The translations under genes and the position numbers were made by a program. A stretch of DNA of 5,433 nucleotides from Methanobacteriota archaeon (GTDB taxonomy: Archaea > Thermoplasmatota > Poseidoniia > Poseidoniales > Poseidoniaceae), in the NCBI GenBank assembly GCA_002694585.1, contig NZMM01000013.1:1-5433 (forward strand), given 5' to 3'. Below, one piece after another: positions 1 through 4,908 of the stretch; positions within the stretch are counted from its first letter, which is position 1, and every line of letters starts with the position of its first letter. The notes beneath the pieces were generated by a model. The model searched no databases and was not told the DNA's origin. It saw only the letters and a list, made by a program, of their open reading frames with translations.

Positions 1-1011
1 GGAGCACGAACCCCCACGCCCCACATGCCCACCTACCTCGCGGCCATCGCTGAAAGCGTGGGCCAGCTTGTTCGCCCCGTTCACGTCGCCGTGGACGCTG
101 GAAACGCGGTGCCTGGCCCCTACCTCGTCGAGGTCCTCGAGGCCATCGGGGCGAGGGTGGAAGCGGTGCATTGCACCTGGGACGCCAGCGAACCAAACCA
201 TGGCGCAGACCCAACCCGGCCGTACAACATGACCGATCTCGCGGATTTGGTCGCTGCGCACGGATGTGAATTCGGTTTGGGCAGCGACGGTGACGGAGAC
301 CGCGTTGGCGCGGTGACGGAGACCGGCGCCTTCGTCTATCCTGACCGCTTGGTGGCGTTGCTCGTGGGTGATGTGCTCGCCGACCTTAACGAGGAGGCGA
401 GCGCCAACGAACGCACCGTCATTTACGACGTGAAGTGTTCAATGAACGTTGAATCGGCCATCTTGGCCGCGGGCGGAACGCCGCTCATGGCCCGCACCGG
501 TCACTCGTTCATGAAGCGGGCCTTGGCCGAGCGCCCGGGATGCCGCTTCGCGGCGGAGATGAGCGGCCATCTCTTCCCTGCCGACCGAGGGTGGTATGGC
601 TTCGACTGCTCCCTGTACAACGCGGCGCGCTTGGTGGAACTCTGGTCGCGACAAGCGCCAGACGGCCCGACCTTCGGTGAAGCCCTCGACGCCGTGGCAC
701 CGAATTTGCCTACGACCGGCGAATGCAAAGTCCCCTGTGAGGAAGACAGGAAGGAGGCGGTTGTGGCGGGCATCACCTCGGCTTTTGCCGACCTGCCGCA
801 CAGCACGGTGGACGGCGTTCGGGTTCGCTTCGAAGACGAAGACGGGAACCTGCAAGGCTGGTACCTCGCACGTCGATCCAACACCGAAGCGGTGCTGGTC
901 ATGCGGGCCGAAGCCCGCACCGAGCAAGGGCTTGAGCGCATCCGGGCGCACATCGAAGAACGGGTGGCCGACCTGATTGACGTGGAAGGCTTCCTCGACG
1001 CCTTTGCCTGA
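1..1011 (+). CDS. manB: Phosphomannomutase/phosphoglucomutase, AlgC/ManB type, 5'-truncated by window edge
   Basis: This is an alpha-D-phosphohexomutase that interconverts hexose 1- and 6-phosphates in the cytoplasm, feeding nucleotide-sugar and glycan synthesis. The frame is open from base 1 and the first ATG is at 25, so the N-terminal domain with the phosphoserine loop lies upstream, outside the window. Counting from that ATG, the visible part shows the metal-binding loop DGDGDR (residues 88-93), YPDRL (105-109), YDVKC (134-138), the sugar-binding loop EMSGH (178-182), and the phosphate-binding loop RRSNTEAVLVMR (283-294) in the C-terminal domain. NHGADP and the TGHSFMK stretch resemble Pseudomonas AlgC as I remember it. 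Substrate preference (mannose, glucose or glucosamine phosphate) cannot be read from these motifs. The gene ends three bases from the convergent membrane-protein gene. The family call is firm; the exact enzyme name is less so. Confidence 0.93.
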   Translation, partial: GARTPTPHMPTYLAAIAESVGQLVRPVHVAVDAGNAVPGPYLVEVLEAIGARVEAVHCTWDASEPNHGADPTRPYNMTDLADLVAAHGCEFGLGSDGDGDRVGAVTETGAFVYPDRLVALLVGDVLADLNEEASANERTVIYDVKCSMNVESAILAAGGTPLMARTGHSFMKRALAERPGCRFAAEMSGHLFPADRGWYGFDCSLYNAARLVELWSRQAPDGPTFGEALDAVAPNLPTTGECKVPCEEDRKEAVVAGITSAFADLPHSTVDGVRVRFEDEDGNLQGWYLARRSNTEAVLVMRAEARTEQGLERIRAHIEERVADLIDVEGFLDAFA

Positions 1012-1014
1012 GGC

Positions 1015-1731
1015 TCAGAGCGTCGGGTCGACCTCAATGTATGGCGCGATGGTGAAGTCGAGCACAAGAAGTTCGATCTTCCACGAAACGTCCTCACCGT
1101 TGTCGCTGCGCTCGCAGCCAAATCCGGCGTTGCCTGCGGCCGCCGTCACGCCGATGAGGATGTCGTAGGCGCCCAAGCCGGCGTCGCCAGCGGTCAAGTC
1201 CTCAGCAATCTCCAACCCGCTCATGTTGGAAATCACCTCTTCATCGAGCAGGGAGAGGTTGACCCACGTGAGGTCAACCGTGTGTGAGCCGGGATTTTCA
1301 CCGGAGCCAGATTCGGTCATCTCGTTGTGTTCAAGGGTCGCGGTGATCGTGTCAGCAGCGGCACTGCCTCCGACGACACCACACGAGGCTCCACTCGCTG
1401 TTTCGTCCTCGCCATAGGTGAGGGTGATTCGAACGCCGACGACGTTGCCGCCGGCCGTTGCGATTTCGTCCCTGACCGCGTCAGACGTCTGGCTGACGGG
1501 CCACTCGTCGCCGTCCTGAATGTACTCGCCCCCTTCCTCGAGGAGGATGGTTTCCACCTCACCGTTGACGACATAATCGCTCACTGCGGAGAGGCCAGCG
1601 CTGTCGACACCGCTCGCTGCACTGGCAAAGGCCACCGGGAAAGCGATGGTGAAGAAGAGGATGCCAGCGACCAGAATCTGTGCATCGCGCTCGGTCTTGA
1701 CGCGCTCGACAAAGTCGGTGACCTTTGACAT
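1015..1731 (-). CDS. Unrecognised exported or membrane-anchored protein (238 aa)
   Basis: I do not recognise this family. A charged cytoplasmic N-terminus (residues 1-18, rich in K, R, D and E) precedes one hydrophobic segment (about 19-39, ILVAGILFFTIAFPVAFASA). An A-S-A motif at 36-38 could be a signal-peptidase site, so the protein is either anchored with the bulk outside or cleaved and secreted. The rest is acidic, rich in Gly, Ala, Ser and Thr with alternating hydrophobic residues (for example 97-106 and 217-228), which suggests a beta-rich extracellular domain. The only two cysteines, C117 and C206, could form a disulfide. The start is ATG 1731, preceded by GGAGG with a 7-base spacer. 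The frame can be extended to a GTG at 1779, but the Shine-Dalgarno favours 1731. It lies 57 bases after an unknown gene on the same strand. The gene is well supported; its function is unknown. Confidence 0.8.
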   Translation of the reverse strand: MSKVTDFVERVKTERDAQILVAGILFFTIAFPVAFASAASGVDSAGLSAVSDYVVNGEVETILLEEGGEYIQDGDEWPVSQTSDAVRDEIATAGGNVVGVRITLTYGEDETASGASCGVVGGSAAADTITATLEHNEMTESGSGENPGSHTVDLTWVNLSLLDEEVISNMSGLEIAEDLTAGDAGLGAYDILIGVTAAAGNAGFGCERSDNGEDVSWKIELLVLDFTIAPYIEVDPTL

Positions 1732-1738
1732 CGTCCGC

Positions 1739-1743
1739 CCTCC
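1739..1743 (-). promoter_or_regulatory. Ribosome binding site of the membrane-anchored protein
   Basis: GGAGG on the minus strand sits 7 bases before ATG 1731. It decides that start over the in-frame GTG at 1779, which would put residues 1-16 of an extended product in front of it. Confidence 0.75.
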
Positions 1744-1788
1744 AACCGCTGCGAGGTGCTCCGGACCTATCACCTTCACGGCTTCAGG

Positions 1789-2295
1789 TCAAGCCTCTTC
1801 GTCGTGCGGGGGCCAAACCCGGGTTTTCTTTTGGGGCCATGCCTTTGAGCGCACGTCAAAGCCGAGTGAGGCGAAGGCTCGCTTGGATTTCCGCCAGGTG
1901 GGCAACAGGAAACCGACGGTCGAACGCTCGCTGAAGGTCCACCGCCACGGCATGCGCGGAAGGGCGTGCACCCATGCATGGATCAGGTCCTGCCCAAGGC
2001 CGTCGTCCGTACCGCCAGGAAGCAACCAGCTGATTTGGTGCACTTCACCGGTGGAACCTCTGGTTTCCGACCACGCGGTGATGATTCCCCCATGAAGCGG
2101 GCCGTCGAGGATTTCCAAGCCGATCGTCCGGGCGGCTTGGGTCATGGGCATGATGATCGCGAAGCGGTCCACCATGCGCGCGCCTTCATGGCGAAGCATG
2201 GACCAACCGGCCTCCTCCATCACGCGACGAAGGGCGCGGACGGCAGCGATTGGGCTGACGCTGACCTCAAGGTCGAGCGTTTGCGGTCGCACCAT
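1789..2295 (-). CDS. Unrecognised Trp-rich soluble protein (168 aa)
   Basis: I do not recognise a family. From ATG 2295 the protein has 168 residues, no cysteine, no membrane segment and nine tryptophans. The N-terminus (LDLEVSVSPIAAVRALRR) reads as a beta strand followed by an amphipathic helix. Further strands are likely (FAIIMPM, TIGLEIL, GGIITAW, VHQISWLL), giving a small alpha/beta fold. The C-terminus is basic (KSKRAF, QKKTRVW) and then ends in HDEEA. The start is uncertain: ATG 2322 and TTG 2325 are in frame upstream, and none has a Shine-Dalgarno. ATG 2295 follows an inverted repeat at 2304-2320. The gene lies 154 bases after L12 and 57 bases before the membrane-protein gene, all on the minus strand, and no TATA box is visible before it, so readthrough from the ribosomal operon is possible. 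The uninterrupted 168 codons and protein-like composition support a real gene. Confidence 0.68.
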   Translation of the reverse strand: MVRPQTLDLEVSVSPIAAVRALRRVMEEAGWSMLRHEGARMVDRFAIIMPMTQAARTIGLEILDGPLHGGIITAWSETRGSTGEVHQISWLLPGGTDDGLGQDLIHAWVHALPRMPWRWTFSERSTVGFLLPTWRKSKRAFASLGFDVRSKAWPQKKTRVWPPHDEEA

Positions 2296-2303
2296 GCGTC
2301 TAG

Positions 2304-2320
2304 GCCCGGGCAGACCGGGC
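2304..2320 (-). repeat. Inverted repeat, 6-bp arms, before the Trp-rich protein gene
   Basis: GCCCGG (2304-2309) and CCGGGC (2315-2320) are perfect reverse complements separated by 5 bases. In the minus-strand transcript this would form a GC-only hairpin ending 8 bases before ATG 2295. If translation begins at 2322 it lies within the coding sequence instead. Confidence 0.5.
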
Positions 2321-2344
2321 ATCAACGTATCGAGCGCAGTGCGC

Positions 2345-2399
2345 GATGGCCGGTGGCCTCCAACGACGGTCGAGGTGGTCCCGTGTGGGACCGGCCATC
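2345..2399 (-). repeat. Inverted repeat with 10-bp perfect arms and an overlapping inner hairpin
   Basis: GATGGCCGGT (2345-2354) and ACCGGCCATC (2390-2399) are perfect reverse complements 35 bases apart. GGTCCC (2377-2382) and GGGACC (2387-2392) form a competing 6-bp hairpin with a 4-base loop; it shares bases 2390-2392 with the long arm, so the two folds exclude each other. CCTC (2357-2360) and GAGG (2372-2375) can pair inside. It lies in the non-coding gap after L12. It could be part of a terminator, a processing site or a regulatory RNA. No T-run follows it. Confidence 0.55.
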
Positions 2400-2428
2400 A
2401 AGGCTGACGCAGGCAGGACCTGGGTCAG

Positions 2429-2444
2429 CACGACAGCGGTCGTG
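2429..2444 (-). terminator. Hairpin directly after the L12 stop codon
   Basis: In the minus-strand transcript CACGAC and GTCGTG form a perfect 6-bp stem with a 4-base loop, starting 5 bases after the L12 stop. It could define or protect the 3' end of the stalk operon mRNA. No T-tract follows, so an intrinsic terminator of the usual archaeal (T-rich) type is not demonstrated. Confidence 0.4.
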
Positions 2445-2449
2445 TCGGA

Positions 2450-2755
2450 TCAGCCGAAGAGCGAGCCGAGGCCTTCGAAGCCACCCTCTTCCTCTTCTTC
2501 TTCCTCAGCGGCCTCCTCAGCGGGGGCAGCGTCGGCAGCAGCGGAGGCAGCCGCAGCGGGTGCAGCGGCAGCGGGTGCAGCGACGGCCTGGGTCATGGCT
2601 TCAGCGATGTCGATACCGCCGAGCGAGGCCACCAGGGCCTTGACTCGGGCGGCGTCGACGTCGACACCGGCGGCCGCCAGAACGGCGGTCACGGCATCGT
2701 CGTTGATGTCCTTCTCAGCAGCGTGCAGCATCATGGCAGCGTAGACGTACTCCAT
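2450..2755 (-). CDS. rpl12: Large ribosomal subunit stalk protein L12 (aP1)
   Basis: Archaeal L12/P1 is the multi-copy stalk protein. Dimers bind the C-terminal spine of L10, and the flexible tail recruits translational GTPases to the 50S subunit. The 101 residues open with MEYVYAAMMLHAAEKDI, the typical helical dimerisation domain (about 1-58). An Ala/Pro-rich hinge follows (about 59-80), then an acidic run of Glu, then the factor-binding end GGFEGLGSLFG. The start is ATG 2755, with GAGGTGA five bases upstream; an in-frame GTG at 2764 lies inside that Shine-Dalgarno and is unlikely to be used. The gene follows L10 by 27 bases, so the two are surely cotranscribed. Its acidic tail nearly duplicates the end of L10, as is normal for archaea. 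Length and order match the family. Confidence 0.97.
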   Translation of the reverse strand: MEYVYAAMMLHAAEKDINDDAVTAVLAAAGVDVDAARVKALVASLGGIDIAEAMTQAVAAPAAAAPAAAASAAADAAPAEEAAEEEEEEEGGFEGLGSLFG

Positions 2756-2760
2756 TTCAT

Positions 2761-2767
2761 TCACCTC
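2761..2767 (-). promoter_or_regulatory. Ribosome binding site of L12
   Basis: GAGGTGA on the minus strand ends 5 bases before ATG 2755. It overlaps the in-frame GTG at 2764 and so decides for the shorter start, which also matches the usual MEY-type N-terminus of archaeal L12. Confidence 0.8.
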
Positions 2768-2782
2768 ATGTGTTTTGGTTGT

Positions 2783-3802
2783 TCAGCCGAACAGGTCTCC
2801 AAGGCCGCCGAAACCGGCTTCCTCTTCTTCCTCTTCCTCTTCCTCGACCGCCTCGGCTGGGGCGGCTTCGGTGCTCTCGGCGACAGCGGCCGTGGCGGCA
2901 GCAGCGTCAGCTGCAGCCCCCAGCATGGCCGCCAACTCGTCGTCGAGGGCGGAGGAATCGAGCGAACCCGCGACGCCCATCGCCGCGCGGTGGGCGCGGC
3001 CGAGCAGGTGCGGGAGGGTCGTGGTCGAGATGTGCGCCACCTCGAGGGCCACGGCCAGGGCTTCCGAGGAAGCCTTCGCGAGCAGGGTTGGGGTGGTCTC
3101 TGGCGTGAACCAGCCGACGTGGCAGGCGACGTTGAACGCGCCAGCCGCGAATCCAATCAGGTCCGAGCGGAACGCGTCGAAGTCGATGTCCAGCACGTCG
3201 GGGCGGAAGATGACGCCTTCCTCGTAGGTGCCGATCAGGCGGAGACCGGTGACGATGGGGTTGATGCCAATCTTGCCGAGCATCATACCGAGGTCGCCTT
3301 CGAAGACTTCGCCTTCCTTCAGGACGACGGTTTGCTTCTGAATGTGGACGCTACCGCCCATGATTTTCGCAGGAATTCCAACGGAGTTCAGCTCACCCAC
3401 GATGGGGCCCGGCCCCATGCCGGTGTCCATCTTCTCGACGACGATGTCGTGGGGTGCAACGTCACCGGGCTTGGCCGCGCGGCCGGCCTCGGTGGCCTTG
3501 AGGTCGGTGAAGAGCTCGAAGGAATTCTTGGCGCTGGTGGACACGATGGCCGGCTGAACCGCACCGTCGAACAGGGACTCCAAGGTCTCAGGGTCTTGTC
3601 CGGCGTTGGCCCAGGCAAGGCGCATCAAGCGCTTCTTGGCCACGCGGATGTCCATGTCGTCGCGGAGCGTCTTGCGCATCTCGATCATCGAATCGGCGGG
3701 AACGCCGTGGATGTCGATGACCGCAATGGTCTCACCGGAGGTAATGAGGGATTCGAGGTCAGCGACCGTGTCGCGCTTCCAGGACATGACCTTGGGGATC
3801 AC
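2783..3802 (-). CDS. rpl10: Large ribosomal subunit stalk base protein L10 (aP0)
   Basis: L10/P0 anchors the stalk to 23S rRNA beside L11 and carries several L12 dimers. The product has 339 residues, within the archaeal range. The N-terminal RNA-binding domain (about 1-110) contains the conserved MRKTLRDD and VAKKRLM stretch. The archaeal/eukaryotic insertion domain follows (about 110-185, with GPGPIVGELNSVGIPAKI). Next is an Ala-rich helical spine that binds L12 dimers (about 230-310), then a poly-Glu run and the factor-binding tail GFGGLGDLFG. Translation most likely starts at GTG 3802, which overlaps the L1 stop (GTGA) and has GGAGGTGA 4 bases upstream. ATG 3787, five codons later, is the alternative but sits 19 bases from that site. 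The overlap implies translational coupling with L1, and L12 follows by 27 bases. Confidence 0.97.
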   Translation of the reverse strand: MIPKVMSWKRDTVADLESLITSGETIAVIDIHGVPADSMIEMRKTLRDDMDIRVAKKRLMRLAWANAGQDPETLESLFDGAVQPAIVSTSAKNSFELFTDLKATEAGRAAKPGDVAPHDIVVEKMDTGMGPGPIVGELNSVGIPAKIMGGSVHIQKQTVVLKEGEVFEGDLGMMLGKIGINPIVTGLRLIGTYEEGVIFRPDVLDIDFDAFRSDLIGFAAGAFNVACHVGWFTPETTPTLLAKASSEALAVALEVAHISTTTLPHLLGRAHRAAMGVAGSLDSSALDDELAAMLGAAADAAAATAAVAESTEAAPAEAVEEEEEEEEEAGFGGLGDLFG

Positions 3803-4443
3803 GCCGTCACCTCCACCTTCACCGAGGGACCCATGGTGGTCTTGATGTAGAGCGAGCGGATGTTGTTGGGACCGCGCTCAAGGCGGGTCATCACACGCTT
3901 GTAGACCTCCATGGCGTTGGCGGTCAAGTCGTCCACGGACTGATCCGCGGTGCCAAAGGTGGCGTGGAAGGTCATCTTGTCACCGGACTTCACGACGACG
4001 GTGCTGCGCAGACCCGTGGCCACGACGGCAGGGTCGAGCACGGGGGGAACGGGGCGGGGCATCTTTCCACGGGGACCGAGGATGACACCAAGCCAGCGAC
4101 CGACCAGGCCCATGTGAGGCACTTCAGAGAGGAAGAAATCGTAGCGGTTGGCCACCTTCTTGCCCATGCCCTTGTTGGTGCCCATCTCCTCGATTTGCTC
4201 AGGAGCGAACACGTCGATGCCACCGGCCTTGGCCTTCTCAGCGGCTTCGCCGGAGGCGAACATGGCGACCTTGATCTCCTTTCCACGACCGGAGGGAAGA
4301 CGGATTTCTTCCTTGATACGGTTATTCGGGTTCTTGAGGTCGACGTCCTTGATGGTGAACGCAAACTCGATCGATTCGACAAAGGCGCGCTCAGGCGCCT
4401 TGTCCAGGGCTTCGTTGATGGCGGCGGTGATGTTGTTTTCCAT
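3799..4443 (-). CDS. rpl1: Large ribosomal subunit protein L1
   Basis: L1 binds 23S rRNA helices 76-78 to form the mobile L1 stalk, which helps release deacylated tRNA. In several bacteria and in Methanococcus it also represses translation of its own operon by binding the mRNA. The product has 214 residues, the usual archaeal length. The L1 signature GPRGKMPRPVPP is at about residues 122-133. RLPSGRGKE (about 48-56) and the C-terminal SLYIKTTMGPSVKVEV also fit. The start is ATG 4443, with GAGGTGA six bases upstream. The end overlaps the L10 GTG start by four bases. A hairpin within codons 14-22 and one in the 61-base leader behind L11 are candidate operator structures. Confidence 0.97.
   Translation of the reverse strand: MENNITAAINEALDKAPERAFVESIEFAFTIKDVDLKNPNNRIKEEIRLPSGRGKEIKVAMFASGEAAEKAKAGGIDVFAPEQIEEMGTNKGMGKKVANRYDFFLSEVPHMGLVGRWLGVILGPRGKMPRPVPPVLDPAVVATGLRSTVVVKSGDKMTFHATFGTADQSVDDLTANAMEVYKRVMTRLERGPNNIRSLYIKTTMGPSVKVEVTA
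3807..3814 (-). promoter_or_regulatory. Ribosome binding site of L10 inside the end of L1
   Basis: GGAGGTGA, a perfect match to the archaeal anti-Shine-Dalgarno, encodes part of the last codons of L1 and ends 4 bases before GTG 3802. It favours the GTG start over ATG 3787. Confidence 0.75.
4378..4404 (-). promoter_or_regulatory. Hairpin in the 5' coding region of L1, candidate L1 operator
   Basis: In the mRNA, GACAAGGCGC (4404-4395) pairs with GCGCCTTTGTC (4388-4378). This gives a 10-bp stem with one bulged U and a 6-base loop, covering positions +40 to +66 from the L1 start. Below it, CGA and UCG could close an asymmetric internal loop. Methanococcus L1 is known to bind its own mRNA roughly 30 bases inside the L1 coding region, and L1 target sites have asymmetric loops. 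The structure is visible; the regulatory role is inferred. Confidence 0.4.
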
Positions 4444-4449
4444 GATGCC

Positions 4450-4456
4450 TCACCTC
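4450..4456 (-). promoter_or_regulatory. Ribosome binding site of L1
   Basis: GAGGTGA on the minus strand ends 6 bases before ATG 4443, a strong archaeal Shine-Dalgarno that fixes the L1 start. Confidence 0.8.
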
Positions 4457-4466
4457 TGCGGTCTGC

Positions 4467-4483
4467 GAGGCGTCAAGCACCTC
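4467..4483 (-). repeat. Small hairpin in the L11-L1 intergenic leader
   Basis: In the mRNA, GAGGUG and CGCCUC pair (six pairs, one a U-G wobble) around the loop CUUGA, 10 bases before the L1 Shine-Dalgarno. The 5' arm itself contains a GAGGUG resembling a second Shine-Dalgarno, here locked in a stem. It could modulate L1 translation or be an mRNA processing site. Confidence 0.35.
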
Positions 4484-4504
4484 TCCCGCATTTCGTGAAT
4501 CTGT

Positions 4505-4780
4505 TCAGTTGAATCGGTCGTCCCACTCTCCATTCTCAATGATCTTCAGCGCGTCCTTGGGCCAGTGGCCGTCAATCTTGACGCGCATGGCAACGCAGGT
4601 GCCGATGACCTCGCGGGTCATCGCCTTCAGGTCAGCACCGGTGAGGTCACCGGCCTTGTCCTTGGCCACACCGATGGCCTTCTCGAGAGGAAGGTCTTCG
4701 GTGGCCGCTTCCATGGACCCATTGCACTTCTTGACACCGAGCGCCTTTTTGACGAGCTCAGCGGTCCAAGGCTTGGGCAT
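4505..4780 (-). CDS. rpl11: Ribosomal protein L11, C-terminal domain only (N-terminal domain absent)
   Basis: L11 binds the GTPase-associated rRNA region at the stalk base. The 91-residue product matches only the C-terminal rRNA-binding domain. WTAELVKKALGV (5-16) corresponds to the xPxxALLKKxxGI helix, and DLTGADLKAMTREVIGTCVAM (45-65) is the L11 signature. Normal archaeal L11 is about 160 residues, with a roughly 70-residue N-terminal domain that contacts factors and carries the Pro-rich helix. Nothing like it occurs upstream, where only 128 bases separate this start from Spt5. The KGSG-type loop of ordinary L11 is also changed (KKCNGS, 17-22). ATG 4780 is chosen because a TATA box at 4827-4834 predicts transcription starting near 4804; the frame upstream of the ATG (to 4840) crosses the TATA box. 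A weak AGGA lies 9 bases before the ATG. L1 follows after 61 bases. The identity is sure; where the missing domain is encoded, if at all, is unknown. Confidence 0.9.
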   Translation of the reverse strand: MPKPWTAELVKKALGVKKCNGSMEAATEDLPLEKAIGVAKDKAGDLTGADLKAMTREVIGTCVAMRVKIDGHWPKDALKIIENGEWDDRFN

Positions 4781-4790
4781 GACGAAGCAT

Positions 4791-4809
4791 CCTGCACATT
4801 GCGTGCAGG
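4791..4809 (-). promoter_or_regulatory. Palindrome at the predicted L11 transcription start
   Basis: CCTGCAC (4791-4797) and GTGCAGG (4803-4809) are perfect reverse complements with a 5-base spacer, between the TATA box and ATG 4780. The predicted start site (about 4804) falls in it. It could be an operator for a dimeric regulator. If transcription begins a few bases upstream, it could instead be an mRNA hairpin covering part of the weak AGGA ribosome binding site (4790-4793). Confidence 0.45.
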
Positions 4810-4826
4810 TGGCCGACTTGACTCGT

Positions 4827-4834
4827 GTATATAA
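4827..4834 (-). promoter_or_regulatory. Archaeal TATA box for the L11-L1-L10-L12 unit
   Basis: TTATATAC on the minus strand is the most obvious AT-rich box in this GC-rich window. It is 46 bases before ATG 4780. With the usual archaeal distance of about 25 bases to the start site, the leader would be about 24 bases. It lies in non-coding DNA between Spt5 and L11, exactly where a promoter is expected. Confidence 0.7.
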
Positions 4835-4856
4835 TCGCAATGGAGGCGCAATCCAC

Positions 4857-4904
4857 GGAAAACCGGCGGCCTTACGGCCTCGCAGTCACGCAAACAAGCC
4901 GGTT
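4857..4904 (-). terminator. Terminator-like inverted repeat after Spt5
   Basis: In the minus transcript AACCGGC (4904-4898), four bases after the Spt5 stop, pairs with GCCGGTT (4867-4861), and four T residues (4861-4858) overlap the end of the stem. Inside, two GGCC boxes (4868-4871 and 4876-4879) can form a second small stem. Its place between the Spt5 stop and the L11 TATA box fits transcription termination or attenuation. The T-run is short, so termination may be partial. Confidence 0.45.
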
Positions 4905-4908
4905 GGGC

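Noticed and set aside
501..1121. 206-codon open frame on the minus strand
   Set aside because: Antisense of the phosphohexomutase, rich in Ser and Arg as expected of a GC-rich shadow frame; it also crosses the end of the membrane-protein gene.
2783..2840. Similarity between the DNA ends of L10 and L12
   Set aside because: Both encode the poly-Glu and GLG-x-LFG tail shared by archaeal stalk proteins, a known feature and not a mobile repeat.
2723..3850. 375-codon open frame on the plus strand
   Set aside because: It is the antisense of L10 and the start of L12. Its Phe/Leu-rich run is the reverse of the poly-Glu codons, and the opposite frame has clear family motifs.
3964..4512. 182-codon open frame on the plus strand
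   Set aside because: Antisense of L1; long only because of high GC content.
4781..4840. In-frame upstream extension of L11 with a C-x2-C-x2-C pattern (CTQCAGC)
   Set aside because: The extension starts upstream of the TATA box and reads through it and the palindrome. It does not resemble the L11 N-terminal domain, and it would not be in the transcript predicted from the promoter.
4627..4893. 88-codon minus-strand frame that might hold the missing L11 N-terminal domain
   Set aside because: Its translation has none of the PGPPLGPALG-type motifs of the L11 N-terminal domain, and it overlaps the L11 C-terminal coding region in another frame.
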